Assembly: GCF_900112955.1 (NCBI RefSeq)
Contig: NZ_FONP01000010.1
Coordinates: forward strand, 1 to 64,000
Direction of reading: 5' to 3'
From: Peptostreptococcus sp. D1
Lineage (GTDB): Bacteria; Bacillota; Clostridia; Peptostreptococcales; Peptostreptococcaceae
Length of the DNA stretch: 64,000 nucleotides
Shown: piece after piece, positions 27,531 through 36,586 of the stretch
Layout: each line of letters starts with the position of its first letter
How positions within the stretch are numbered: the first letter of the stretch is position 1
Notes under the pieces: generated by a model
The model's database searches: none
What the model was told of the DNA's origin: nothing
What the model saw: the letters and a program-made list of their open reading frames with translations, nothing else
Position numbers and translations under genes: made by a program

Positions 27531-30500
27531 ATGGCTAAATTTATGAAAACAGTTGATGGTAATACTGCTGCAGCGCATGTATCTTATGCGTTTACTGATG
27601 TTGCGGCAATATATCCAATCACTCCATCTTCAACAATGGCTGAAGTTGTTGATGAATGGGCTTCACAGGAAAGAAAAAATATTTTCGGTCAGGTTGTAAA
27701 GGTTGTTGAAATGCAATCTGAAGGTGGTGCTGCAGGTGCATTCCACGGTTCATTAGCTGCAGGTGCTCTTACTTCTACATACACAGCATCTCAGGGGTTA
27801 CTTTTAATGCTACCAAATATGTATAAGTGTGCTGGTGAGTTATTGCCAGGTGTATTCCATGTTTCTGCACGTGCTCTTGCATCTCAAGCACTTTCGATAT
27901 TTGGAGATCATCAAGACGTTATGTCAGCAAGAATGACTGGCTGTTGTCTATTAGCTTCTGGTTCAGTACAGGAAGTTGCAGATATTGCTCCAGTTGCTCA
28001 TTATGCTGCGATAGAAGGAAGACTTCCATTCATTCATTTCTTTGATGGATTTAGAACTTCTCACGAAATTCAGAAGGTTGAATTATTAGAAAATGAAGAT
28101 TATGCTAAGCTATTGAACTTTGATGCTGTAAAATCTTTTAGAGATAATTCATTATCTCCTAATCATCCTGTAACTAGAGGTACTGCTCAGAATCCTGATA
28201 TCTACTTCCAGACGAGAGAAGCTTCAAACAAATTCTACAATGATATGATAGGAATTGTTGAAAAATATATGGATAAGATGTCAGAGGTTACTGGTAGAAA
28301 GCATTCATTGTTCGATTACTATGGAGCAGAGGATGCGAAGTATGTAATGGTAGCTATGGGCTCTGTTACAGAAGCTGCTGAAGAATTGATAGATGTTTTA
28401 AATTCAAAGGGTGGAAAATACGGTTTAGTTAAGGTTCATCTTTACAGACCTTTCTCAACTGAACATTTCTTAAAAGCAATGCCTAGCACTGTTGAAAGAA
28501 TAGTTGTTCTTGATAGAACTAAAGAACCAGGTGCAAATGGTGAGCCTCTATACCTTGATGTTAGAGATGTATACTACGGACAGGAAAATGCTCCAATGAT
28601 AATCGGTGGTAGGTATGGATTAGGATCAAAGGATACTATACCAACTGATCTAAATGCCGCATTCCAGAACCTAGTTTCTGATGCTCCAAAGAACAGATTT
28701 GTATTAAGCATAGTTGATGATGTAACTAATCATTCACTAGAAATAAAAGAAGAAGTTAAGATAGCACAGCCAGGTACAGTTAGATGCAAATTCTGGGGAC
28801 TTGGTTCAGATGGTACTGTTGGTGCTAACAAGCAGGCTATCAAGATTATAGGTGATCACACTAACAAGTATGTTCAAGCTTATTTTGATTATGATTCAAA
28901 GAAATCTGGTGGTGTAACTATGTCACACTTGAGATTTGGTGATAGTCCAATCAGATCTACATACTTATTGGATGAAGCTGATTATATAGCATGTCATAAG
29001 CAGAGCTATGTATACCAATATGATGTAATCAAGGGCTTAAGAAAAGGTGGTACTTTTGTACTAAATACAATATGGTCTCCTGAAGAACTTGATGTTAACC
29101 TTCCAGCTTCATTGAAGAGGTATATAGCAAGAAATGATATCAAGTTCTATACTCTAGATGCTGTTAATATAGCAAAGGAAATAGGCTTAGGAAACAGAAT
29201 AAATATGATTTGTCAGGCTGCCTTCTTTAAGCTAGCTGAAATAATACCAACTGAAGATGCAGTAAAATACCTAAAAGACTCTATTGTTAAGACTTATGGT
29301 AAGAAGGGTGATAAGATTATCAACATGAATTATGCAGCAGTTGATAAGGGTATAGATGCTCTTGTTAAAATAGATGTTCCTGCTTCTTGGGCTGATGCTG
29401 TTGATAGCAATGCTGAAGCAAGCAACGATCCTGAATTTATCAAAAATATATTGAGACCTATGGCTGCAGTTGAGGGTAATGGATTACCAGTATCTGCTTT
29501 TAATGGTAGAGAAGATGGTCATTTCCCAGCTGGTACAGCTGCGTATGAAAAGAGATGTATAGCAGTTGATGTTCCTGAATGGCAGATAGATAACTGTATT
29601 CAGTGTAACCAGTGTTCATTAGTATGTCCTCACGCTGCAATCAGACCATTCTTGTTGACTGAAGAAGAATTGAAGAATGCTCCAGAAGGATTTATAACTA
29701 AGAAAGCTGTTGGTAAGGGATTAGAAGGACTACATTACAGAATACAGGTTTCTGCTATGGATTGTACAGGCTGTGGAAACTGTGCAGATATCTGTCCTGC
29801 AAAGAATAAAGCATTAATTATGATGCCGATGGAAGAACAGAAAGAGCAGCAAGAAGCTAATTGGTATTTTGCGACTGATTTCAGTAAAGTTTCTGCTAAA
29901 CCAGGAGTGATGCCAGCTACAACTATTAAGGGCTCTCAGTTCAAACAACCGCTTCTTGAATTTTCAGGTGCTTGTGCAGGCTGTGGTGAAACAGCTTATA
30001 TCAAGTTGGCTACTCAGCTATTTGGTGATAGAATGATGATAGCAAATGCTACAGGTTGTTCTTCAATCTGGGGTGCTTCAGCTCCATCAACTCCTTACAC
30101 AGTGAACCACGAAGGTAAGGGTCCATCATGGGCAAACTCATTATTTGAAGACAATGCTGAATACGGATATGGTATGTATTTGGCTGTTAAGCAGTTGAGA
30201 GAAAAGGTTAGAGATCTAGCTGTAGAATTGGCTGTAGTTGCTCCAGAAGCTGACAAGTCAGTTGTTACTGAGTTCGTTGAAAATATGAAGAATGGTGAAA
30301 CTACTGTTGCAACAAGTGCTGCGTTTGAAGCATTGGTTGATAAATATGCTGCTGAAGGAAGCTTTGCTGAATTAGTAAAAGAATTAGTTGAACTAAAAGA
30401 TTATTTCGTTAAGAGATCTCACTGGATTCTTGGTGGAGACGGTTGGGCTTATGATATCGGATACGGTGGACTTGACCACGTTCTTGCATCGGGAGAAGAT

Positions 30501-31064
30501 GTGAATGTACTTGTATTTGATACAGAGGTTTACTCTAATACAGGTGGACAGTCTTCAAAGGCTACTCCAGTTGCTGCTATGGCTAAGTTTGCTGCTGCTG
30601 GTAAGAGATCTAAGAAGAAAGATCTTGGTATGATGGCTGCTACTTACGGTAACGTATATGTTGCTCAGGTTGCTATTGGTGCTGACAAGAACCACTTCTT
30701 AAAAGCAATGATAGAAGCTGAAAAGCATGACGGTCCATCATTAATAATAGCCTATGCTCCATGTATCAACCACGGATTAAAGAAGGGTATGGGCAAGACA
30801 GTTGAAAATGAAGATGATGCTGTTAAGAGTGGATACTGGCATCTATACAGATTCAATCCAAGCTTGAAGGAAGAAGGAAAGAATCCATTTACACTTGATT
30901 CTAAGGAACCAACTGAATCATTCAGAGAGTTTATTATGGCACAGAACAGATATGCTTCTATAGCTAAGATGTTCCCAGAAGAAAGTGAAGAATTATTCGC
31001 TTTAGCTGAAAAGAACGCTAAGGAAAGATATGAAGGATACAAGAGAATGGCTGAAATGTATTAA
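27531..31064 (+). CDS. nifJ: Pyruvate:ferredoxin (flavodoxin) oxidoreductase
   Basis: The enzyme oxidises pyruvate to acetyl-CoA and CO2 with reduced ferredoxin, central to anaerobic metabolism. All domains are fused in one 1177-residue chain: the N-terminal pyrimidine-binding region (YPITPSSTMAEV), a gamma domain, two 4Fe-4S motifs (CIQCNQCSLVCPHA and CTGCGNCADICPA), the proximal cluster ligand CAGCGETAY, and the ThDP site GGDGWAYDIGYGG with NTGGQSSKATP. AAGGAGGAA precedes the ATG at 27531. Its codon use is smoother than that of its neighbours, as expected for high expression. Confidence 0.97.
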   Translation: MAKFMKTVDGNTAAAHVSYAFTDVAAIYPITPSSTMAEVVDEWASQERKNIFGQVVKVVEMQSEGGAAGAFHGSLAAGALTSTYTASQGLLLMLPNMYKCAGELLPGVFHVSARALASQALSIFGDHQDVMSARMTGCCLLASGSVQEVADIAPVAHYAAIEGRLPFIHFFDGFRTSHEIQKVELLENEDYAKLLNFDAVKSFRDNSLSPNHPVTRGTAQNPDIYFQTREASNKFYNDMIGIVEKYMDKMSEVTGRKHSLFDYYGAEDAKYVMVAMGSVTEAAEELIDVLNSKGGKYGLVKVHLYRPFSTEHFLKAMPSTVERIVVLDRTKEPGANGEPLYLDVRDVYYGQENAPMIIGGRYGLGSKDTIPTDLNAAFQNLVSDAPKNRFVLSIVDDVTNHSLEIKEEVKIAQPGTVRCKFWGLGSDGTVGANKQAIKIIGDHTNKYVQAYFDYDSKKSGGVTMSHLRFGDSPIRSTYLLDEADYIACHKQSYVYQYDVIKGLRKGGTFVLNTIWSPEELDVNLPASLKRYIARNDIKFYTLDAVNIAKEIGLGNRINMICQAAFFKLAEIIPTEDAVKYLKDSIVKTYGKKGDKIINMNYAAVDKGIDALVKIDVPASWADAVDSNAEASNDPEFIKNILRPMAAVEGNGLPVSAFNGREDGHFPAGTAAYEKRCIAVDVPEWQIDNCIQCNQCSLVCPHAAIRPFLLTEEELKNAPEGFITKKAVGKGLEGLHYRIQVSAMDCTGCGNCADICPAKNKALIMMPMEEQKEQQEANWYFATDFSKVSAKPGVMPATTIKGSQFKQPLLEFSGACAGCGETAYIKLATQLFGDRMMIANATGCSSIWGASAPSTPYTVNHEGKGPSWANSLFEDNAEYGYGMYLAVKQLREKVRDLAVELAVVAPEADKSVVTEFVENMKNGETTVATSAAFEALVDKYAAEGSFAELVKELVELKDYFVKRSHWILGGDGWAYDIGYGGLDHVLASGEDVNVLVFDTEVYSNTGGQSSKATPVAAMAKFAAAGKRSKKKDLGMMAATYGNVYVAQVAIGADKNHFLKAMIEAEKHDGPSLIIAYAPCINHGLKKGMGKTVENEDDAVKSGYWHLYRFNPSLKEEGKNPFTLDSKEPTESFREFIMAQNRYASIAKMFPEESEELFALAEKNAKERYEGYKRMAEMY

Positions 31065-31132
31065 TATTTAGTTCCTGCTTGGGATAGTATTAATATGACA
31101 TTCTATTAGTCGTGAATATATAATATTTAACA

Positions 31133-31168
31133 AAAATAGGCTGACCTTTTAGGTCAGCCTATTTTGAG
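31133..31168 (+). terminator. Terminator after nifJ
   Basis: AAAATAGGCTGACCT and AGGTCAGCCTATTTT form a 15-bp perfect stem with a TT loop. It is symmetric with A and T flanks, so it could work in both directions. Confidence 0.9.
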
Positions 31169-31223
31169 GTTATCTTTGATAAAACGTCATATAATAGTTT
31201 GCACAGACTTATAAATTGAATAA

Positions 31224-31340
31224 ATTCAATATACGTGGTATAAATTGACCTATTTAGCCTATGATATAAAAACTCCTTTTTCAAATCTACTTGGATATGC
31301 TAAACGGGAAACAAGGTCTAATCAAGCTAATGAGGTATAA
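31224..31340 (+). pseudogene. Histidine kinase fragment (H-box remnant)
   Basis: The short open frame encodes LTYLAYDIKTPFSNLLGYAK, matching the H-box of the intact kinase downstream (LTYLAHDIKTPLANMIGY). The phosphorylatable His is Tyr and the reading frame stops at the TAA after NEV. No upstream or downstream kinase domain remains. It marks the left edge of decayed DNA between nifJ and the bacteriocin island. Confidence 0.75.
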
Positions 31341-31408
31341 CTTTTGCTCAAAATAAACAGAAGCTAGAATGAACAAAAAATAAAATTTAATATGAAAAAA
31401 TATAGATA

Positions 31409-31446
31409 AAACCATGATAAAATAGAAAAATCGTGGTCTTTTTTGA
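31409..31446 (+). terminator. Terminator-like hairpin in the island's left flank
   Basis: ACCATGA and TCGTGGT form a short stem followed by a T-rich run. The surrounding stretch 31341-31596 holds no open gene that can be supported; it includes an ATG followed at once by a stop near 31480 with a good GGAGG site, another sign of decay. Confidence 0.6.
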
Positions 31447-31596
31447 TTAAATCAAAAGAAATAAAAATGGAGGAAAGATATGTAAAAAGAAATGCTAAGT
31501 ACCAACAGGAACTTAATCAATAATTTAGAAATCAAAATTATTTTAATATGACAATATAATTAAAATTTCAGAGCAAAACAACTTCTCAAATAAAAA

Positions 31597-31625
31597 TTGA
31601 ATACAATTAATGATTATGGTATAAT
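31597..31625 (+). promoter_or_regulatory. Promoter of the two-component/bacteriocin regulators
   Basis: TTGAAT at 31597-31602 and TATAAT at 31620-31625 are spaced 17 nt. It would drive the Xre remnant and, by read-through, the response regulator and kinase genes. Confidence 0.75.
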
Positions 31626-31663
31626 ACACATAAAAATTATACCTAAAGAAAAAAGGAAACGGT

Positions 31664-31876
31664 ATGGCATTAAATTATAAATGCTTGTGGATATAACTTG
31701 CCCAAAAGGGATTAAAGAAAACGGAAGTTATTGTTATGGCACAGATTACAACTAATGTCATGGCACAGATGGGAAAAGATAAGCCAATTACATTTAAAAA
31801 TTTGGAAAAAATATGTAATGCCTTGAAATGTACTCCAAATGATGTATTTAGTTTTAAGGAGGGTGGAAGTGAATGA
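31664..31876 (+). pseudogene. Xre-family HTH regulator with an in-frame stop
   Basis: The frame from ATG 31664 to TGA 31874 matches small Xre/Cro-type regulators (MALNYKCLW at the start and NLEKICNALKCTPNDVFSF at the end). A TAA at 31694-31696 cuts it after ten codons. Re-initiation at ATG 31727 or 31736 could give a shortened 46-49 residue product, but half of the HTH would be missing. Its stop overlaps the ATG of the response regulator (ATGA), so the original gene was translationally coupled to it. Confidence 0.8.
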
Positions 31877-32571
31877 CTGAAATGAAAATAATGCTTGTAG
31901 AAGATGATACTAACTTAGCAGAGCTTATAAAGATGTATTTAATATCAGAGAATTGGGAAATCAGCATTTTTCATACTGGAAAAGGGGCGTTAGAGGAACT
32001 TGAAAAAAATAAATATGACTTGATATTATTGGATATTTTACTTCCTGATATAAATGGATTTGAAATATGCAAAAAGATAAGAGAAACGTCCACTATGCCA
32101 ATTATTATGCTTACTGCCTTAGAAGATTCTATTCATAGAGTGCAAGGATTGAATATTGGTGCAGATGACTATATCGTAAAACCGTTTGAACCATCTGAAC
32201 TGATTGCGAGAATTAATTCTCATTTTAGAAGAAATTATGTATTTACAAAAAATATTGTAAATACAATTAATTGTGATAGAGAAGTTAATAATTTAAGGAT
32301 TAGCATTAAAACACATAAAGTTTACTATGGTAATATAGAGATTGAACTAACACCAAAAGAATTTGATATTTTGTGGTTGCTTATGGAAGAACCTGGTAAA
32401 GTGTATAATATGGACGATATACACTTTAAAATATGGGGTGATAAGGTGTTAGAAAATGAAGTTAATCCAGTTATGGTTCATGTAAGAAGAATTAGAAGTA
32501 AGTTTGAAAAGATTGGTTTAAAATCAGTCATATTAACCGTTTGGGGAGTGGGGTATAAAATCAATGGGTAA
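31873..32571 (+). CDS. OmpR-family response regulator
   Basis: The receiver domain has the acidic pair EDD at 10-12, phospho-acceptor D54 in LILLDILLPD, and the Lys in YIVKPF. The C-terminal winged helix shows ELTPKEFDILWLLM and VMVHVRRIRSKF. It is 232 residues, usual length. It overlaps the kinase gene by 8 nt and sits ahead of the bacteriocin genes, so bacteriocin control is a reasonable inference. Confidence 0.93.
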   Translation: MTEMKIMLVEDDTNLAELIKMYLISENWEISIFHTGKGALEELEKNKYDLILLDILLPDINGFEICKKIRETSTMPIIMLTALEDSIHRVQGLNIGADDYIVKPFEPSELIARINSHFRRNYVFTKNIVNTINCDREVNNLRISIKTHKVYYGNIEIELTPKEFDILWLLMEEPGKVYNMDDIHFKIWGDKVLENEVNPVMVHVRRIRSKFEKIGLKSVILTVWGVGYKING

Positions 32572-33649
32572 GAGAAAAAGTTTTTTTGTGGAAGGTATTA
32601 TTTACCAAATACTATGGATATTTGTAAGTACAATACTATTTTTCATTATTTACAAAATAATGGATAATTTTTTTGTTGACAGTGTAAATCCAGAATTGCC
32701 GTTAGATAAATTTTCTTCCTTTTATTTTGAAATAGGTAAATATATAATACTTTTACTAGGGGTAGTTACTATATTGATAGGGACATTTATAATACAGAAA
32801 AAAAGGTTTTATGTATATAATCAATATTTTGAGTCTGGACTGAATTATCTTAAAAGTGAAGATAAAGATTTAATACCATTTCATGAGTCATTATCAAAGG
32901 AACGAGATTTGTTTATAGAACTTCATAATTACCATAAAGAACTTGAAAAGGAATATGAACTGGTATATAAAGAAAAAACAGATCTGCTAACGTATTTAGC
33001 TCATGATATAAAAACTCCTCTTGCGAATATGATAGGTTATATAACACTATTAAAAGACGAAAAAAATCTTTCTGAAGAACAAAAAAATAAGTTTGTTGAT
33101 GTTATATATGAGAACATAAAATATTTAAATCGTTTAAGTGAAGATTTTTTTTCATATTTAAAATTCAATTTAAATGAAATTCCATTAAATTTAATGGATG
33201 TAGATGTAAAAATTTTTTTTAGTCAGTGGGAAGAAGAAAAAAGCTTATCTATAAAAGATCATCTTTTAATTTTGGAGTTTTTAGATTTGGAAAACAGTAA
33301 GATTAAAACGGAACCACAACTTTTACTTAGAATAATGGAGAATCTGATTACAAATGCAGTTAATTATTCTGTGAAAGGAACAAGCATAAATATAAATGTT
33401 GAGGAAATAAATGGAATGTTAAAAATAAGTGTTATAAATGATGTTTCTCCAAATTTAAATGTGAATTGGAATATGGTTACTTCAAAGTTTTATAGGGGCG
33501 ATTTATCAAGACGAATAAGCAATAATGGATCGGGACTTGGACTTACAATTGTAAATGATATTGTAAAACATTTGGGTGGAATTTTTGAAATTGGAGAGGA
33601 GAATAAAAGAGTTTGTGCTAAAGTAATGCTTCCATATATACCAAATTAA
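32564..33649 (+). CDS. Sensor histidine kinase (VanS-like layout)
   Basis: Two N-terminal transmembrane helices (about 12-33 and 62-82) with a short external loop are followed by a dimerisation domain with phospho-acceptor H147 in LAHDIKTPLANM. The ATPase domain has ENLITNAVNYS and GSGLGLTIVNDI. It is 361 residues. The short extracellular loop suggests sensing within or near the membrane, as in kinases that respond to envelope-active peptides. Confidence 0.92.
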   Translation: MGKRKSFFVEGIIYQILWIFVSTILFFIIYKIMDNFFVDSVNPELPLDKFSSFYFEIGKYIILLLGVVTILIGTFIIQKKRFYVYNQYFESGLNYLKSEDKDLIPFHESLSKERDLFIELHNYHKELEKEYELVYKEKTDLLTYLAHDIKTPLANMIGYITLLKDEKNLSEEQKNKFVDVIYENIKYLNRLSEDFFSYLKFNLNEIPLNLMDVDVKIFFSQWEEEKSLSIKDHLLILEFLDLENSKIKTEPQLLLRIMENLITNAVNYSVKGTSININVEEINGMLKISVINDVSPNLNVNWNMVTSKFYRGDLSRRISNNGSGLGLTIVNDIVKHLGGIFEIGEENKRVCAKVMLPYIPN

Positions 33650-33700
33650 ATCGCAAAGAAAACGCAAGAATTATTCAAAGATACCGTTAAGTATAAAGCA

Positions 33701-33740
33701 AAGAGCTATTCTATAATATGAGTAAGGATAGCTCCTTTAT
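33701..33740 (+). terminator. Terminator after the histidine kinase
   Basis: AAAGAGCTATTC and GGATAGCTCCTTT pair as an imperfect stem, followed by ATATTTG. It separates the regulators from the bacteriocin operon. Confidence 0.7.
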
Positions 33741-33809
33741 ATTTGAATGGAATTATTAATTTGAATAATCATCTGTGATTATAAATATATAAAATGGAGG
33801 TGTAGTTTT

Positions 33810-33902
33810 ATGAATTACAATAATCCTCATAGGTATAGGAACGGAGATTGAGTAGAGTTTTGGGAAACTTTATTCGGAAGAAAAATTTTACAAAAAATTT
33901 AA
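33810..33902 (+). pseudogene. Thirty-codon ORF interrupted by TGA
   Basis: An ATG at 33810 with a strong GGAGGTG site opens a 13-codon peptide ending at TGA 33849. The same frame continues with VEFWETLFGRKILQKI to TAA 33900. Reading the TGA as Trp would give a 30-residue cationic, aromatic peptide. It is probably a decayed small gene or leader peptide immediately before the bacteriocin; no family is recognised. Confidence 0.45.
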
Positions 33903-33926
33903 GTATTTGAGAGAGGAGAATTTATC

Positions 33927-34310
33927 ATGAAAAAAGCATTGTCATTAGTATTATTAACAGGTTTGATGTTAGCATCATCTGTACCAGCATTTGCAGCAGA
34001 AGAAACAAACTTGCCATATGTTGAAGGACTTGGTTATGAGATGGAAGTTTTTGAAGAAGATTATACTCAGCCAACATTGTTCAGTTATGATAGTGGATGG
34101 AAAAATTTTTTAGGTGGAAAATGGAGACATGGTGTAGGTAGTCGCTATGTTTGGTCTAAATATGATCACAGTAAAAAAACACATAAAACTACAGTACAAG
34201 GGGCTGGTGGTAAGTTTTCTTATTCGGGTTGGATAAGTGCGGGAAGTAGAGCAGAGGCTTCTTGGGAAAAAGCTTTAAGTGGTAATAGGGCTTGGGCTGA
34301 TGTTAAATAA
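33927..34310 (+). CDS. Lactococcin 972 family secreted bacteriocin
   Basis: A Sec signal peptide (residues 1-23, cleavage after AFA) is followed by an acidic stretch of about 35 residues and a lactococcin 972-like domain from about W66 to K127. Family features include GGKWRHGVGSRYVWSKY, HKTTV, SGW and a terminal ASWEKALSGN with a late Trp. Lactococcin 972 blocks septum formation by binding lipid II. The 127-residue precursor is longer than the classical 91, because of the acidic segment. GAGAGGAGAA precedes the ATG. Confidence 0.9.
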   Translation: MKKALSLVLLTGLMLASSVPAFAAEETNLPYVEGLGYEMEVFEEDYTQPTLFSYDSGWKNFLGGKWRHGVGSRYVWSKYDHSKKTHKTTVQGAGGKFSYSGWISAGSRAEASWEKALSGNRAWADVK

Positions 34311-34330
34311 CAATAAATAAAAAATAGTTG

Positions 34331-34396
34331 AACGAGCTTGAGCGGTGCCACGTTGTTATTTTAGTATTGTGGCATTACTCATACTCGCTATTTTTA
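34331..34396 (+). terminator. Hairpin between bacteriocin and transporter genes
   Basis: Arms 34332-34351 and 34369-34389 form an imperfect stem of about 20 bp, followed by ATTTTTATAA. It likely stops most transcripts after the bacteriocin gene, letting a fraction read into the transporter genes so that the peptide is made in excess. Confidence 0.7.
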
Positions 34397-34417
34397 TAAA
34401 GTTGGAGATGATACAGA

Positions 34418-36586
34418 ATGAAAAAAACAGTTGGTATATTGGCAATTTTGCTAATTATAGTGATTAGCATTGGAAAGTTTTTCCATTCAGATGGTATGTT
34501 TTTAAATATATTCATAAAAGATTTTAATACGACTGTAAATATTATAACAAAGCCAGAAGTAGCCGACAAGACAATAAATGAATTGCAAAAAATAGCCAAT
34601 AAAAATGATATAAGCTTTATAAAAGAAGAATATGTTCCTAAAAATAGTAAGTTTGACAAACAAAAATTAAAGATTTACATTCATTTAAATGATTCTGAGT
34701 GGTTCAAAAAATCTTTTAGAAATATCTCTATTGTTGATTGTAAGGATAAACTAAATGGTTTTGAGGATGTAAAATCAATGAGCTTATTAACAGCAAAAGA
34801 TATAAGTCTAATTCCTTTTGAAAATGTCAGTATGGAAAAAGTGAATGGGGATTATCATGTAAGAGGTACAGAAGTAAATGTTAATAAATTTATCGAAGAA
34901 ATAAATCAAAATGAAAAATTAAAAACAGAAGCAGTGCTTAATCCAGATTTTATTGTTTCTAGTGAATTCACACAGAAACAAGCATACTTATATATGCTTA
35001 CGATTTTTATTATATTTGTAGCTATTGTCTTTTGTCTAATTATTTACAATGGTATGCTTTCAAAGGAATTATCGATATCAATTTTACTAGGATACGACAA
35101 ATTAACTTTAGCTATTGCGAAGGTGTTAAAGCTTTTTGCAATACCAGCAATAGTGGGACTTGTATTGACAATTGGGATTATAGGGTATTTAGTTGCTCCT
35201 AGTGATATTTTAGGATTTATGATATCAATGAAAACAATATTTATTTTAATTGCTATTATAATAGGGGTTCTAATATCAATAGAGTTTATACTGATTTATA
35301 TCAAATTAAAAGGAATTAATGTCATTGCTTTATTGAAAGGTTATAGAAGAAGTTATCATAGAAGTTCCTTTATTATAAAAACAGGTTCGATTGTTATGGT
35401 TTTTTATCTATCAATTGTAAGTTTTTTAGGACTTAGTGACTATTTGAGTATGAAGCAATATATTCCAACTTGGGAAAGTTCCAAACATTATGCAAATATG
35501 GCTTGTGCATGGTCTTGGAGTTATGAAAAAGATGATAAAAAGTTTCATAAAATAGTCATACCAAAGCTGAATGATTTATGGAATAGTTTGGATGATGAGG
35601 GAGCAATACTGTTTAATGCACCAAACGCCAGAAAAGAAGGAATGAGTAATGATGAGGACTATCTAAGGCAACAAGCTTTTCAGGGTAATTATGCCTATGT
35701 AAATAAAAATTATTTACATATTGCAAATCTCTTAGACAAAGATGTGAATAAAATAGAACAGTATAAAATACATGAAAACGAGTGGATTATTTTTGTTCCA
35801 GAGGATGTTGAAATTACCGAATTTGATAAAGATAAAATTCATGAAGAACATATTTTTCAGAACATAAAAAAACAAGATACAATTATAGAAACATACGTAA
35901 GATTAAAAGACAATCAAAGTGTATTTTCTTTTGATAGTAGCAAAAGGATTGACGAAGCAAACTTGAAAAATTATGTTTTGGTAGCAGTAAATGGGAAAGA
36001 ATTACTCCCAGATTACGGAATCAAACTATCATCTTTAGTAAATGGGCAGCTACATCCATATGTTAAAGAGCCTAGTAGAGCATACGAGAGTTTGAAGGAC
36101 ATAATTGAAGAAACAGAATCTGAGCCGTTTATACTCTATATCAGCTCAGTCTACGATGATATAGTTTCAAGAATAGACGAATATAAGATGGAGGCAAGTA
36201 TATATGTTATTGGTCTTGTCTTATCTATTATTATTCTAGTAACTTTATTAAAAATAGATAAAGAAACATATTTTTATAATCATGGACAAAGAATAGATGT
36301 TTCTAGGCTGTTGGGATATGGATTTTTAGATATACATCATAAGAAACTTATTGAAAATATAATTGGTTATATCATAAGTATTATTATTTTGTTTATGGTT
36401 ATTATGGTAACGGGAGTAATAAGTGATGTTGGATTATTTATTCCAAGAGATGGCTGGAATGTGGATAAACTTTTGATGAGTTTAATAATATGTATTTGTG
36501 GAAGCTTTATATGCTTTGGCATAGAAATTTTACAGCTAAAGAAAAGCGAAAGAAGCATTGTACTTAGGTTGAAGGAGGGTTGTTAA
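34418..36586 (+). CDS. Bacteriocin-associated integral membrane protein (DUF1430)
   Basis: This 722-residue protein has an N-terminal transmembrane helix (about 4-22), a large external region, a group of hydrophobic segments at about 190-345, a second external region, and three helices near 595-615, 645-675 and 685-710. The layout is FtsX/MacB-like and matches the DUF1430 proteins that accompany lactococcin 972 genes. It is the permease partner of the ATPase that starts directly after its stop codon. It probably gives export or self-protection. Confidence 0.85.
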   Translation: MKKTVGILAILLIIVISIGKFFHSDGMFLNIFIKDFNTTVNIITKPEVADKTINELQKIANKNDISFIKEEYVPKNSKFDKQKLKIYIHLNDSEWFKKSFRNISIVDCKDKLNGFEDVKSMSLLTAKDISLIPFENVSMEKVNGDYHVRGTEVNVNKFIEEINQNEKLKTEAVLNPDFIVSSEFTQKQAYLYMLTIFIIFVAIVFCLIIYNGMLSKELSISILLGYDKLTLAIAKVLKLFAIPAIVGLVLTIGIIGYLVAPSDILGFMISMKTIFILIAIIIGVLISIEFILIYIKLKGINVIALLKGYRRSYHRSSFIIKTGSIVMVFYLSIVSFLGLSDYLSMKQYIPTWESSKHYANMACAWSWSYEKDDKKFHKIVIPKLNDLWNSLDDEGAILFNAPNARKEGMSNDEDYLRQQAFQGNYAYVNKNYLHIANLLDKDVNKIEQYKIHENEWIIFVPEDVEITEFDKDKIHEEHIFQNIKKQDTIIETYVRLKDNQSVFSFDSSKRIDEANLKNYVLVAVNGKELLPDYGIKLSSLVNGQLHPYVKEPSRAYESLKDIIEETESEPFILYISSVYDDIVSRIDEYKMEASIYVIGLVLSIIILVTLLKIDKETYFYNHGQRIDVSRLLGYGFLDIHHKKLIENIIGYIISIIILFMVIMVTGVISDVGLFIPRDGWNVDKLLMSLIICICGSFICFGIEILQLKKSERSIVLRLKEGC

